Part shown: one piece after another, positions 25,223-34,756 of the stretch
How positions within the stretch are numbered: the stretch's first letter is position 1
Layout of the letters: every line of letters starts with the position of its first letter
NCBI GenBank assembly: GCA_009360885.1
Contig: SPEL01000005.1
Coordinates: 291,157 to 355,156, forward strand
Length of the DNA: 64,000 nt
Source of the DNA: Sphingobium sp.
GTDB lineage: Bacteria; Pseudomonadota; Alphaproteobacteria; Sphingomonadales; Sphingomonadaceae
Reading direction: 5' to 3'
Notes under the pieces: model-generated
What the model saw: the letters and a program-made list of their open reading frames with translations, nothing else
The model's database searches: none
Told to the model about the DNA's origin: nothing
Position numbers and translations under genes: made by a program

Positions 25223-25511
25223 TTAATTCACCCTCTCAACCGGCCATTGGCGTGCTGCATGGAGGATACGCAATATTCTGATGTTATCAGCCGTCACGTC
25301 ATAAACGATGATATAATTCTGGTGAGCAACCAGTTCCCGCGTTCCCGGCATCCGGCCCAATCGCCCTATGGATGGATGATCGACAAGACGACTAACCTTC
25401 TCGGTGAATAACCCATCCAACGCCAGTGCAGTGCGGGGATTATCAGCCTCTATTGACATAAATCGCTTCACGGTCAGCAAGGGCGAGTGCCGTCCAATAT
25501 AGCTGCATCAT
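25223..25511 (-). pseudogene. RelE/ParE family toxin, apparently frameshifted
   Basis: The usual ParE sequence is split between two frames. From ATG 25511 (or 25508), overlapping the antitoxin end, the frame gives MMQLYWTALALADREAIYVN and then stops; the frame continuing to 25223 gives IEADNPRTALALDGLF, then GTRELVAHQNYIIVYDVTADNIRILRILHAARQWP. Adding one AT to CAATAGAGG near 25450 would restore one open frame of normal length (about 96 aa). The C-terminal half keeps the conserved GTRELVAH and LHAARQWP motifs. Either the toxin is inactivated or the base calls are wrong here. Translation from an internal GTG at 25480 would lack the first helix. Confidence 0.72.
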
Positions 25512-25791
25512 TCCGCATCAAGTCTGCGTGAGTTGCCGCACGACGCTGAGCGAATTGCGCTTCAACATCATCGTCCGAAATCAACTGCCCTGCATTAGCA
25601 GCATCCACACCATGCTGAACCTGCTGACGGAACCATATGTCATGTTCCTCCATCTGCTGCTGACGCTGCACATACTCTCGCATGAAATCACGCAGCAACT
25701 GCGCCCCCGTCCGGTCCTTTGACTTCGCCGCCGTAGAAAAGGCACTTTTGAGCTGCTCATCGACCCGGAAGGTAAAGGTTGCTTCTGTCAT
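25474..25791 (-). CDS. ParD/RelB-like ribbon-helix-helix antitoxin
   Basis: A 105-aa protein beginning with a ribbon-helix-helix pattern (TEATFTFRVDEQLKSAFSTAAKSKDRTGAQLLRDFMREYV), followed by a charged C-terminal part typical of an antitoxin's toxin-binding tail. It overlaps the toxin start by about 38 bases, the usual antitoxin-toxin arrangement, and should repress its own promoter; GTGCTATAAAGCAC on the minus strand (25822-25835) is a good candidate site. The frame is intact although the toxin looks broken, the order in which toxin-antitoxin pairs commonly decay. Confidence 0.82.
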   Translation of the reverse strand: MTEATFTFRVDEQLKSAFSTAAKSKDRTGAQLLRDFMREYVQRQQQMEEHDIWFRQQVQHGVDAANAGQLISDDDVEAQFAQRRAATHADLMRNDAAILDGTRPC

Positions 25792-25821
25792 CGCACATCA
25801 TCCGCATGTGTTACATAATTA

Positions 25822-25835
25822 GTGCTTTATAGCAC
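25822..25835. promoter_or_regulatory. Inverted repeat upstream of the antitoxin gene
   Basis: GTGCT, a 4-nt spacer, then AGCAC: a 5-bp inverted repeat 31 bp before the antitoxin start. Ribbon-helix-helix antitoxins bind such sites for autoregulation. Confidence 0.4.
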
Positions 25836-25938
25836 AGCATTCCTAACAGCATCATATGATCGGATACATGCATCATTGCCCCCTCATCCACATATGCGCA
25901 TAATAATGCGTATACATACGGAGCATATATGGGGCAGG

Positions 25939-26067
25939 TTGAATCACGATTTTGCAGGGCGATCAACCAATGTGTCCCTTGGCACCGAATTGCTGGTAGA
26001 GCCAAAGCGACTGGGCATCAATATCTCCCGCGCTTGCGAGACAGGATTGAGCCAGCAAATCGCAGAA
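25939..26067 (+). pseudogene. CcdA-like antitoxin, cut off by IS5 fragment
   Basis: The plus-strand frame reads FAGRSTNVSLGTELLVEP then KRLGINISRACETGLSQQIAEE, the N-terminal DNA-binding part of CcdA-family antitoxins. The match ends exactly where IS5 sequence begins (about 26068), so the toxin-binding tail and any ccdB are lost. No ATG is in the right place; a TTG at 25939 is the only start, so the 5' end may also be damaged. About 43 of the normal 75-80 residues remain. Confidence 0.7.
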
Positions 26068-26451
26068 GAGCATGGCCGCGAATGGTGGTGCTATCGATCA
26101 TGTGCTGCCAGTCGTCGGTCAGCCCCAGTTCGACCAATGTCGCCAAGATCGCATCCCACACGCCTTGTTCGGCCTAGCGCCGGAACCGCACATAGACCGA
26201 GTTCCACTTGCCGTCGCGCTCGTGCATATCCCGCTGCGGACAGCCAACCCGCAGACCATGCAGCATGCCGTTGAGGAAACGTCGGTTATCATGGGCAGGC
26301 CGCGATTTACGGCCGCACTCCGATGGCAACAGCCCCGCAATCACATCCCATCTTCGTCCGTCAGATCGCCCCGACCCATCATCGTTCATCGCAAAGAACG
26401 GCCTTGAATCAGAAATCAGGCAAATTGGAAATCCACTTTGTCAACGCCGCC
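26068..26451 (-). mobile_element. Truncated IS5-family (IS427-like) element, 5' part
   Basis: Closely similar to the left half of the intact IS at 39706: terminal GGCGGCGTTGAC (minus strand from 26451), then orfA sequence including WDVIAGLLPSECGRKSRPAH, NRRFLNGMLHGLRVGCPQRD and TDDWQHMIDSTTIRGH. A TGG-to-TAG change stops the frame after VRFRR, and the first codons are frameshifted. The copy ends inside the DDE region, abutting the ccdA remnant. Confidence 0.8.
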
Positions 26452-26614
26452 TAATGATTTCTTCCCCCCAAATAGCTAAATTGCCTTATTCAAAGGAGGG
26501 AGATAAGATTGTAGGACATCATCCAGCCGTTGGATAAAAAGAGTAATATACGATAGTGATATTGGCTATATGTAAGGCATCAATGTAGGTTTTATCGTGG
26601 AAGAAAGGATAAAA

Positions 26615-27280
26615 GTGCTTAACCAAGAATTTGATCATATTATTAGCTTGGGTGGCCATTGCCAAACAGCATATCAAATAAGGAGATACTTTAATATTGA
26701 TACAGCGTACCCGTTTGATTGGTGGGTAACACCTACAGTTGCATTAGTTGATTTGTTTGAAAGTGGGTTTGCTAATCTTTTTCGTGAAGAAAATATGAAA
26801 ATAGTACAAGAAGAAACAGGCCCTGCTGTTATGTGCTCTCATTATGGAATAATGCATTATCATGACTTTGATGAAGCAAAAATAAATGGAGTTTACAATC
26901 CTTATTTAGTAAGATCGAAATGCAATGCGAATAACTCAAAATATTCATACTTAGTAAAAAAGCTAATAAGTATAAGTGGCAGAGTTTTGTTTATAAGGTT
27001 TTCGCATGGGTGGGCTCAATTTTATGACAAGACCACGATGTTTAATGATTATTTACTTACAAGGTTAATTAAATCAATTAATAACAATATTACCAATATA
27101 GAGTTTAATATTTTACTGTTAAATGATTATAATTTTGACTACGGAATGGATGGTAATCCAATTGAAAAAATTTACACTTCCGTGGTAAATAATTATGAAG
27201 AAAAGCAATGGCATGGAAGCAACCAAGGGTGGGATGAGCTGTTTTCGTATCATGGGATAAAATATAATAAAAATGTGTAA
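26615..27280 (+). CDS. DUF1796 family putative papain-like cysteine peptidase
   Basis: About 221 aa, with the DUF1796 signature: HIISLGGHCQTAYQIRRYF then DTAYPFDWWVTP at the N-terminus, where Cys in GGHCQ is the proposed nucleophile, and later His residues in CSHYGIMHYHDF. Proteins of this family are often found beside glycosyltransferases in surface-polysaccharide loci; their activity is not established. GTG 26615 has AAAGGA upstream and is preferred over a GTG at 26597. The gene is very AT-rich compared with the catabolic blocks, suggesting recent transfer. It overlaps the next glycosyltransferase gene by eight bases and opens the capsule locus. Confidence 0.78.
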   Translation: MLNQEFDHIISLGGHCQTAYQIRRYFNIDTAYPFDWWVTPTVALVDLFESGFANLFREENMKIVQEETGPAVMCSHYGIMHYHDFDEAKINGVYNPYLVRSKCNANNSKYSYLVKKLISISGRVLFIRFSHGWAQFYDKTTMFNDYLLTRLIKSINNNITNIEFNILLLNDYNFDYGMDGNPIEKIYTSVVNNYEEKQWHGSNQGWDELFSYHGIKYNKNV

Positions 27281-28475
27281 TTTTCATACTATTAGAAATA
27301 TATACGACCTCCTTCGGAAGAAAAAACACGAAAGTCCGCGCCAACTTTTGGTTGACGTTTCGGTGTTTTGGCGTAGGGATGCAGGAACTGGGATTCAGCG
27401 TGTAGTGCGAGCATTAAGTAGGCAATTGCTAGATGCGCAAAATGAAGAATATCAAATTCGCTTTGTAGCAGCCACGCGTAGAAGACGTTATCGCTATCTT
27501 GATCTTTGCGATAGAGAAAATCTACGCTTCCGCCCCGGAGGTCGAGTTAAGATAGGTGCAGGGGATATTTTTCTTGGACTGGATCTAAGTAGCCGCATAC
27601 TACCCAAACATAAACATCAGGTTATGGCTTGGCGGAAACGCGGCGTTCGTATTTGTGTTGTTATTTACGATCTACTTCCAGTGGAACATCCGGAATGGTT
27701 TGGCAATAATCATTCTACGCAATTTGAGAATTGGCTTCGTTTCATTGGGCATTATGTTGATATGGCCCTTTGTATTTCTCAGAGCGTAGAAGAAAGCTTA
27801 AAAAAATGGTTAAAGCAAGAGCAAATTTCACGAGCCGATGCAATTGATATACGGAATTTCCCTTTAGGGGGAGATTTGAGTAAATCCCAGCCTTCCATTG
27901 GGATAACCGAAGATAATGAATTAGCATTAGAATTATTGAAATCTCATAGGTATGTTCTGACCGTGGGAACGATTGAGCCACGCAAAGGGCATGCAATCGC
28001 GTTGGATGCATTTGACCTTCTGTTTGCAGGGGAAGCAGATGATGTTCCAGCATTGGTCATTGTCGGTCGTTCTGGTTGGAAAACCGATGATTTGCAAGAG
28101 CGTATACGGGGGCACAAACAGTTAGGCAAAAAGCTGTTCTGGTTTGATAATGCAAGCGATGAGTTGCTGGACAAGCTATATGACGGCTGTGCCGGAGTGC
28201 TGTTCCCCTCATTAGCAGAAGGTTTTGGCCTTCCGGTAGTAGAAGCTTTAATGCATCATCGCCCGGTGCTGGTTAGGAATCTCACTGTTTTTCGTGAATT
28301 GGGCATGCCGTCGATCAGCTATTTTGACGAAGATTCACCAACTGCTTTGGCAAAAGCGATAACTGATTGGCTGAAACGCGGCAGGAAGACCTATGGGACA
28401 GGGCCGCATGAGATATTTACATGGAAAAAATCCTGCGATGTTCTATTAAGACACTTGAGAGTTTTGATACGATAA
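27273..28475 (+). CDS. Glycosyltransferase family 4 protein
   Basis: A 400-aa retaining GT-B glycosyltransferase of the GT4 type. The acceptor half has [21 protein letters not shown]; the donor half has [12 protein letters not shown] and the E-x7-E motif in [15 protein letters not shown]. It is cytoplasmic or peripheral on the inner membrane, using a nucleotide sugar, here plausibly GDP-mannose or GDP-rhamnose. Its start overlaps the DUF1796 gene and gmd follows after 13 bp, so it belongs to the capsule operon. The same GT4 subtype occurs twice in the 1020-aa protein at 29585. Confidence 0.9.
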   Translation: MCNFHTIRNIYDLLRKKKHESPRQLLVDVSVFWRRDAGTGIQRVVRALSRQLLDAQNEEYQIRFVAATRRRRYRYLDLCDRENLRFRPGGRVKIGAGDIFLGLDLSSRILPKHKHQVMAWRKRGVRICVVIYDLLPVEHPEWFGNNHSTQFENWLRFIGHYVDMALCISQSVEESLKKWLKQEQISRADAIDIRNFPLGGDLSKSQPSIGITEDNELALELLKSHRYVLTVGTIEPRKGHAIALDAFDLLFAGEADDVPALVIVGRSGWKTDDLQERIRGHKQLGKKLFWFDNASDELLDKLYDGCAGVLFPSLAEGFGLPVVEALMHHRPVLVRNLTVFRELGMPSISYFDEDSPTALAKAITDWLKRGRKTYGTGPHEIFTWKKSCDVLLRHLRVLIR

Positions 28476-28488
28476 ATTTGAGGAATGT

Positions 28489-29523
28489 ATGAAAAAAGCT
28501 TTGGTGACAGGAATTTCTGGGCAAGATGGTGCTTATCTATCGGAATTGCTGCTTAATAAAGGATATGCGGTATATGGTACATTCCGGCGTACTAGCTCAG
28601 TTAATTTCTGGCGTATCGAAGATTTAGGTATAGAAAAACATCTAAATTTTCATCCAGTAGAAAGTGATCTTACAGATTTGGGGAATTCTATTTCTCTTAT
28701 CAATAACGTTCAGCCTGATGAAATATATAATCTCGCCGCCCAAAGCTTTGTTGGGGTAAGTTTTGAACAGCCCGTCACTACAGCTCAGATCACTGGTGTA
28801 GGTGCTCTTAACATGCTGGAAGCAATTCGGTTGGTGAACCCGAAAATTCGTTATTATCAGGCCAGCACATCTGAAATGTTCGGTAAAGTTCAGGAAATTC
28901 CTCAAAAGGAAACGACCTCATTTTACCCTCGTAGTCCTTATGGTGTTGCAAAACTTTACGCACACTGGATGACAGTCAACTATCGTGAGAGCTACGATAT
29001 ATTCGCCGCAAGCGGCATTCTCTTCAACCATGAAAGTCCGCTGCGTGGACGCGAATTTGTAACACGCAAAATTACGGATGCTGTTGCCAAGATAAAACTG
29101 GGTAAGCTTGATGCCCTGGAACTTGGCAATATTGATGCCCAACGCGACTGGGGATACGCTAAGGAATATGTAGAAGGCATGTGGCGTATGCTGCAGGTTG
29201 AGCGTCCGGATACATATGTTCTTGCTACCAACCGCATGTTTACGGTTCGTGATTTCGTCTCGCTTGCGTTCAAGGCTGCGGGCATAGATATTGAATTCAA
29301 GGGATCTGGCATTGATGAAGTGGCCTTGGATACGGCGACGGGCAAAACCGTGATGCGCATTAATCCGAAATTTTATCGCCCTGCCGAAGTTGATCTTTTG
29401 ATTGGGGATGCCAGCAAGGCCAAAGCTGACTTGGGCTGGGAGGCCAAAACTCCCCTTGAAGAGCTTTGCGCGATGATGGTCAAAGCAGATCTGCAACGAA
29501 ATGAAAAAGGTGCCTCTTTCTGA
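28489..29523 (+). CDS. gmd: GDP-mannose 4,6-dehydratase
   Basis: A 344-aa extended SDR that converts GDP-D-mannose to GDP-4-dehydro-6-deoxy-D-mannose. Diagnostic features: [16 protein letters not shown] at residues 7-22, the RRTSSVN NADP-binding segment, [12 protein letters not shown], the catalytic Thr/Ser-Glu region [12 protein letters not shown], and [15 protein letters not shown] with the catalytic Tyr and Lys. The later [18 protein letters not shown] is also typical of Gmd. Its substrate would come from ManC (41910), and its product is probably reduced by the Rmd-like enzyme (32647) to GDP-D-rhamnose. It is the fourth-from-last conserved step of a capsule sugar route. Confidence 0.97.
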   Translation: MKKALVTGISGQDGAYLSELLLNKGYAVYGTFRRTSSVNFWRIEDLGIEKHLNFHPVESDLTDLGNSISLINNVQPDEIYNLAAQSFVGVSFEQPVTTAQITGVGALNMLEAIRLVNPKIRYYQASTSEMFGKVQEIPQKETTSFYPRSPYGVAKLYAHWMTVNYRESYDIFAASGILFNHESPLRGREFVTRKITDAVAKIKLGKLDALELGNIDAQRDWGYAKEYVEGMWRMLQVERPDTYVLATNRMFTVRDFVSLAFKAAGIDIEFKGSGIDEVALDTATGKTVMRINPKFYRPAEVDLLIGDASKAKADLGWEAKTPLEELCAMMVKADLQRNEKGASF

Positions 29524-29584
29524 CGCTAAAAAGTTGGTGGGCTAGTTTTCCTTAAATGTACGAAAATCCGAAGGTGATATTATA

Positions 29585-32500
29585 ATGACGCATGTTCCGC
29601 CCGGCACTTTGCGATCTTTGATGGAGAAAAATGGCAAGGATTTTGTGCAGGCTTGTTATCAGGAAATTTTGCATAGGGATGCAGATGCTGAAGGACAGGC
29701 CCATCACCTTCAGGCGTTAGAAAATGGTTTGTCAAAGGCCAGAATTGTTGCCTCTATCGCTAGCAGCGATGAAGCGTGCCTCAATAACATGGCAACGTCT
29801 CAGATCGCCAAGGCCGCCCGTCTGAAAGCTTTTGAAGAAGGCGGCTCTTTGCTTAGGCCCCTGAAGCATGTACTTGGCCAAGCGATGGAGCGAAAAAAAA
29901 CAATAGCTCTGGAGGGGCGGCGTCAGACATTACTGGAGCAAATACAGGCGTCTGCCGCTCAAAGCCCCGCCGGAACTCAGCAAGCGGTTGAAACCCTACG
30001 ACTAGCCCTGGAAGATTGGCAGAGGAAAATGGGCAAGGGCCGGGCGGAACGACATGGCATTAATAATAAGCATATCAATAACCTTTGGTTTGATTTGACT
30101 ACGGCCTTCCAATGGCATGGCGGGGTCGTTGGTATTGTGCGCGCAGAATTGGAAATGGCATGTGGCCTTGCCCGGCTTTATCCCGATCTTAGATTTTCGA
30201 TGCAGATTGATCAGGGGTTTGCGGAAATCGACAAGAGCGAACTGCATTGGCTGTTGAATGCGGAAAATGTTGCGGATGCCTATATGCGGTTTTTCGCTAG
30301 ATACAAGGGGGCAACGGATAAGCCTAAGTCAATCCATATTGAGGCCCCTGATATAGAAGGTTTCTTTCATCCATATGAGGATGGGGACGCCGTGATCGCT
30401 GTGGGCTGGATGGACAGCCAGAAGGAACGATATTTTTCTCTGGTAAAAAGAGAAGTTCCAAGCTTGCATCTGTTTTACCTAGTATATGATATTATATTGC
30501 TGCTGGATGATACGAAACACTTTTATGATCCTGTAGGACGTGAGCGTTTTGAACGTTATGTGGAATGGATTTCTTATAACTGCGACATGATTTTCTATGG
30601 AGGTCGCACCGCACAGGCTGATACCGAAGCCCTCCAAAAAGAGAAAGGATGGCCCACCCCGCCCGGGGTCCCGGTGAAATTTGGAACGGATATCGTTAAG
30701 TCCAAAGGAACAGACGATGATGAGGTGCTGCTGAAGACATTAGGGATCACCGGTGAGTATATTATTACTGTCGGTTCGCTAGAGCCTCGCAAAAATCATG
30801 AAACTCTATACCGCGCCTATCTTATGGCGCTTGAGATGGAGAATGACGATCTTCCCCAGCTCATATTCATCGGGAAACCGATGTGGCGGGTAGATGATAT
30901 GCTGGATACCATCTTACGTCATCCTCGATTGAAAGAGAAATTACTCTGCCTGACGCCAACTGACCTGGAACTGGCGGTTTTATACAAGCATTGTCGGTTT
31001 ACTCTGTTGCCTAGCCTATACGAAGGGTGGAGCCTGACGCTTCCTGAAAGTCTTGGGCAGGGTAAATTCTGCCTTTGCTCAGACACTCCGCCCCTTCGTG
31101 AAATTGGCGGAAATCTGGTGGATTATGTTGATGTCTTTGATATCCGTGGTTGGGCAGAAAAGATCATTACCTATTCCAAAGATGACAAACTGTTACATGA
31201 TTTCGAGAATAGGATTGCTAAAGATTGGCCTAATACAAAATGGTCAGATACCGCGCAAATGTTGCTAGATGCCGTTGAGGCGTATTCCCCGTCTGGTAAA
31301 AACCAGAATTTTGATAATCCACCAGTCATATGGATGGATCTTACCACATCATTCCTTGAGTGGGAAGGTAGTATTAGTGGTATTGTTCGTGCAGAACTTG
31401 AATATGCTAGGTATCTTAAAAAAATTGATCCTAGGACGAGCTTCTTTGCTTATCAAAGAGGGTATAATTATTTCTTCAAAATTGAAGATAGCTACTTAGA
31501 GTGGTTGTTTGATAGCGAAGATCTCTCGGCTAGTTATAGCGAATTTCGTAATTTCTGGAACGAGCATGAAAAAAATGGCACCGGACATCGTAACCCGTTC
31601 CGTCAACAAGGATGTGATGGAAACGCATATCCTGCACATGCTGCATATTTGCCGCATATACCCAGAAATTCAGTAGTCTTTTTCGCTGGCATTGATTCCG
31701 ACGGGACGGGGAATCTCTCAAGAATTGAAAAGATCAAAGGGATTGTCGATGATGGCAATTTTGTAACATTATCTCAGACAATTTATGATCTCACTCCAAT
31801 ATTGACGCCTCATCTTCACATGCCGCCAACTTGTCTGGGTTTCGGGGCTATGTTTGAATATGTATCAAACCATTTCGATCATATCATCTATGGCGGCCGT
31901 ACCGCGCAGTGCGACGGCATTTCGGTGCAGAAGCAACAAAATTGGAAAGTTCCGGTAAGCGATTTCGTGGAATTCGGGTCGGATATCAATGCTTCTGGAG
32001 AAATGAAAGCAGAAGGTAAATCTGACTCTGAAATACTGAAAAACTTAGGGTTAAATGCAGATTTTGCTATAACAGTTGGCACGATTGAGCCGCGCAAAAA
32101 TCATGAAGCACTTTATAAGGCCTATCTTATGATGCTGCGGCAAGGGCTATTGGATAAGGCATTTCAGTTGGTTTTTGTCGGCAATAGGGGGTGGAAATCA
32201 GGAGATTTCCTTGCATCCCTTGAACAGGATGAGAGGGTTAAGGGTAAAATTTTGATTATGAGCCCTTCCGATGAAGAACTAGACGTTCTGTACCGGAATT
32301 GCAAATTCACCCTTTTGCCCAGCTTCTATGAAGGGTGGAGCCTGACCCTTCCTGAAAGTCTCTCATACGGTAAATTCTGCCTTACATCTGATGTTGACCC
32401 TCTGCGTGAAACGGGGCGTGACTTGGTGGAATACATTCACCCGCTCGATGCGGCTCGTTGGGCCGAACGCATGGCATATTATGCAAATAATTCGGACGCA

Positions 32501-32647
32501 TTGGAGCCGTGGGAAAAGAAAATCGAGAGTCATTGGAAAGCTCGCACTTGGTATCAATCTGCTGAAATGTTGTTGGAAGCATTGCGGCGCGCCCATGGCA
32601 ATATGATTGAAAGTTACAAAGCCTCATTGAAAGAGGGGGGTGTATAA
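29585..32647 (+). CDS. DUF4214 - GT4 - GT4 fusion glycosyltransferase
   Basis: A 1020-aa protein with three parts. Residues about 8-70 resemble DUF4214 (FVQACYQEILHRDADAEGQ). Residues about 155-565 and 585-1005 are two GT4 domains that are clear duplicates: LWFDLTTAFQWHGG versus IWMDLTTSFLEWEG, IFYGGRTAQ versus IIYGGRTAQ, VGSLEPRKNHETLYRAYLM versus [19 protein letters not shown], and LLPSLYEGWSLTLPESL versus LLPSFYEGWSLTLPESL. Both keep E-x7-E and the RK donor-binding motif, so both may be active. Dual GT4 proteins commonly make a two-linkage repeat unit. The stop overlaps the next start (TAATG). Confidence 0.9.
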   Translation: MTHVPPGTLRSLMEKNGKDFVQACYQEILHRDADAEGQAHHLQALENGLSKARIVASIASSDEACLNNMATSQIAKAARLKAFEEGGSLLRPLKHVLGQAMERKKTIALEGRRQTLLEQIQASAAQSPAGTQQAVETLRLALEDWQRKMGKGRAERHGINNKHINNLWFDLTTAFQWHGGVVGIVRAELEMACGLARLYPDLRFSMQIDQGFAEIDKSELHWLLNAENVADAYMRFFARYKGATDKPKSIHIEAPDIEGFFHPYEDGDAVIAVGWMDSQKERYFSLVKREVPSLHLFYLVYDIILLLDDTKHFYDPVGRERFERYVEWISYNCDMIFYGGRTAQADTEALQKEKGWPTPPGVPVKFGTDIVKSKGTDDDEVLLKTLGITGEYIITVGSLEPRKNHETLYRAYLMALEMENDDLPQLIFIGKPMWRVDDMLDTILRHPRLKEKLLCLTPTDLELAVLYKHCRFTLLPSLYEGWSLTLPESLGQGKFCLCSDTPPLREIGGNLVDYVDVFDIRGWAEKIITYSKDDKLLHDFENRIAKDWPNTKWSDTAQMLLDAVEAYSPSGKNQNFDNPPVIWMDLTTSFLEWEGSISGIVRAELEYARYLKKIDPRTSFFAYQRGYNYFFKIEDSYLEWLFDSEDLSASYSEFRNFWNEHEKNGTGHRNPFRQQGCDGNAYPAHAAYLPHIPRNSVVFFAGIDSDGTGNLSRIEKIKGIVDDGNFVTLSQTIYDLTPILTPHLHMPPTCLGFGAMFEYVSNHFDHIIYGGRTAQCDGISVQKQQNWKVPVSDFVEFGSDINASGEMKAEGKSDSEILKNLGLNADFAITVGTIEPRKNHEALYKAYLMMLRQGLLDKAFQLVFVGNRGWKSGDFLASLEQDERVKGKILIMSPSDEELDVLYRNCKFTLLPSFYEGWSLTLPESLSYGKFCLTSDVDPLRETGRDLVEYIHPLDAARWAERMAYYANNSDALEPWEKKIESHWKARTWYQSAEMLLEALRRAHGNMIESYKASLKEGGV

Positions 32648-33540
32648 TGGCTCGTATATTAGTCACGGGTGCAACGGGGTTTTTAGGATCCTATGTTTAT
32701 GCGTTTTTGAAAGATGCTGGCCATGAAGTTTATGGCACCACAAAATCACGTCCAGATGGCAATATAATTTATTGTAATATAGAAGATAGATCTTCTGTAA
32801 AATTTATGGTAAGATCAGTAAATCCCGATATAATAGTTCATTGTGCGGCTATATCTAGCGTCACTTCTTCGTCTGGAAAAGAATACTATCTTTCTAATAC
32901 GATTGGAACAGAAAATATTCTTAAAGCCACTGAGGAATGTAAAGGCAGGGTACGGTTCGTTTTCATAAGTACCGCAGGCGTTTATGGAAATCAGGATAGT
33001 GATTGTCTGTCTGAAAAACTGTGCCCGAGGCCGGTTCATCATTACGGGATGAGTAAATTCTGTGCAGAGAGATTGGTTATAAATTATTCGGAATTCATAG
33101 ACTATACGATTATCAGGCCATTTAACATTATTGGTTATGGCCAAAATAAGGAGTTTATAGTTCCAAAGCTGGCATGTGCTTTTTCGAGAAGAGACCCATC
33201 AATAAAACTTGGCAACATTGATGTTTACAGAGATTACATAGATATATCAGAAGCTACAAATATAATAAATTGTATCATTTTTTCGGAAAAATCTTATGGT
33301 GAAACGGTAAATATGTGCACCGGCATACCTATTTCATTGAAAGAATTATTGTCTATTTTCAAAAGTTTGACTGGTCACGATATAAAAATTGAAATCGCAC
33401 CCGAATTTTTAAGGAAAAATGAAGTTTGGCGCTTGATAGGGGATGCTACAAAGCTTAATAATATTATAGATGGCACCATTTCTTCGTTATCAATAGAAGA
33501 TAGTATTAAAAATATTATCAGCGCATATGAAAATAAATAA
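32647..33540 (+). CDS. NAD-dependent epimerase/dehydratase, Rmd-like (GDP-4-dehydro-6-deoxymannose reductase candidate)
   Basis: A 297-aa extended SDR: TGATGFLGSYV at residues 7-17, HCAAISSV, catalytic Ser-Thr in FISTAGVYG and YGMSK as YxxxK, then RPFNIIGYGQ. Size and context next to gmd suggest reduction of GDP-4-dehydro-6-deoxy-D-mannose to GDP-D-rhamnose; other sugar epimerases of this fold cannot be excluded. The gene is much richer in A and T than gmd and the glycosyltransferases on either side, so it may have a separate origin. It starts inside the stop codon of the fusion glycosyltransferase and is followed after 17 bp by another GT4 gene. Confidence 0.82.
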   Translation: MARILVTGATGFLGSYVYAFLKDAGHEVYGTTKSRPDGNIIYCNIEDRSSVKFMVRSVNPDIIVHCAAISSVTSSSGKEYYLSNTIGTENILKATEECKGRVRFVFISTAGVYGNQDSDCLSEKLCPRPVHHYGMSKFCAERLVINYSEFIDYTIIRPFNIIGYGQNKEFIVPKLACAFSRRDPSIKLGNIDVYRDYIDISEATNIINCIIFSEKSYGETVNMCTGIPISLKELLSIFKSLTGHDIKIEIAPEFLRKNEVWRLIGDATKLNNIIDGTISSLSIEDSIKNIISAYENK

Positions 33541-33557
33541 ATTAGTATTGAGACATT

Positions 33558-34691
33558 ATGAATATTGATTTGGGTGTTGATGCCCTATCTCCTCAGCTAA
33601 CAGGAATAGGCCGATATACATTAGAGCTTATTTATGGGCTAAGATCGCACCCCAGCATCCATTCACTAAGAGCAGTATATCAAGGTCAGGAAATCAATGA
33701 CCCATCCTGCTTATTGAGGGGGGATCAGCCATTTCCTCGTTATCAGCGCACCAGATTATATAGAAATCTGACATTAGCCAGAAATTGGATATTACCGCGC
33801 CATTCCCTTTATCATGGACCAAATTTCATGCTTCCATCTCATATTGATGGCGGAATTATAACGGTCCATGATTTGTCTGTTTGCAAATATCCGGAGACCC
33901 ATCCCCCGGAACGCATTGCCCATTTTGAACGTGATTTTGGCCGCTCTTTAGAAAGAGCGTGGCATGTTATTACCGACACTGAGACGGTAAAGAAGGAGTT
34001 AATGGAATTCGCCAATATTCCAGCTGATCGCATTACGGCGGTACATCTCGGGGTGAGCGATGCCTACAGGCCTGAGCGACAGAATGATGGCTCTGTGCGC
34101 TATGCCGATTATGGGATAGATTCAGGTGGCTACATACTTTTAGTTGCTACCTTTGAACCGCGTAAGCGCATAGATGCTGCTCTGAAGGCTTTTGCCCTTT
34201 TACCGGAAAAAGTAAAAAAGCGCTTCCCACTTGTTCTAGCTGGGGCCACGGGTTGGCGAAATGAGCATTTGTACGAACAACTCTCTCAGGATGAAGATAA
34301 AGGATATATCCGGTTTCTCGGATATGTTCCTGAGGAATATTTGCCGGGAATTTATAGCGGTGCCCGCTTGTTTTTATACCCTTCAATTTATGAAGGATTT
34401 GGGCTGCCCCCAATAGAAGCAATGGCATCCGGTGTGCCTGTTATAGTTTCAAATCGATCATGCTTGCCAGAGGTAACAGGGGGGGGCGCTATGATGATCG
34501 ATCCTGATGATGTTGAAGGGTTTTCATCTGCGATTGAACGGGGCGTAGAGGATGATATCTGGCGTCAGCAGGCGATACAGGCGGGATTGGAGATCGCTAC
34601 AAGGTATAAATGGAAATATTGTATAGAAAATATCGTTGGCATTTATCAAAAGATATGGTGCCAACATATTGCTTCTGGCATCCGACCTTAA
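33558..34691 (+). CDS. Glycosyltransferase family 4 protein
   Basis: A 377-aa GT4 enzyme of the mannosyltransferase-like type: GVDALSPQLTGIGRYTLELIYGL at the start, HGPNFMLPSH and TVHDLSVCKYPETHPP in the acceptor half, then VATFEPRKRIDAAL and E-x7-E in PSIYEGFGLPPIEAMASG. It is the last rightward gene of this run, 17 bp after the Rmd-like gene. A 12-bp perfect inverted repeat follows the stop. Likely role: transfer of a mannose or rhamnose residue in capsule repeat-unit assembly. Confidence 0.9.
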   Translation: MNIDLGVDALSPQLTGIGRYTLELIYGLRSHPSIHSLRAVYQGQEINDPSCLLRGDQPFPRYQRTRLYRNLTLARNWILPRHSLYHGPNFMLPSHIDGGIITVHDLSVCKYPETHPPERIAHFERDFGRSLERAWHVITDTETVKKELMEFANIPADRITAVHLGVSDAYRPERQNDGSVRYADYGIDSGGYILLVATFEPRKRIDAALKAFALLPEKVKKRFPLVLAGATGWRNEHLYEQLSQDEDKGYIRFLGYVPEEYLPGIYSGARLFLYPSIYEGFGLPPIEAMASGVPVIVSNRSCLPEVTGGGAMMIDPDDVEGFSSAIERGVEDDIWRQQAIQAGLEIATRYKWKYCIENIVGIYQKIWCQHIASGIRP

Positions 34692-34695
34692 CGTA

Positions 34696-34727
34696 CCGTG
34701 GTTTGATGAGAATATATCAAACCACGG
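34696..34727. terminator. 12-bp hairpin between convergent genes
   Basis: CCGTGGTTTGAT (34696-34707) pairs perfectly with ATCAAACCACGG (34716-34727). It lies between the convergent GT4 and RTX genes. No T-tract on either side, but the long stem probably separates the transcripts. Confidence 0.6.
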
Positions 34728-34756
34728 CGGGGCTGCATTACTGATAAGAGCGAGGA

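Noticed and set aside
28918-29496. Minus-strand frame of 192 codons opposite gmd
   Set aside because: Shadow of a diagnostic gmd gene; no motif.
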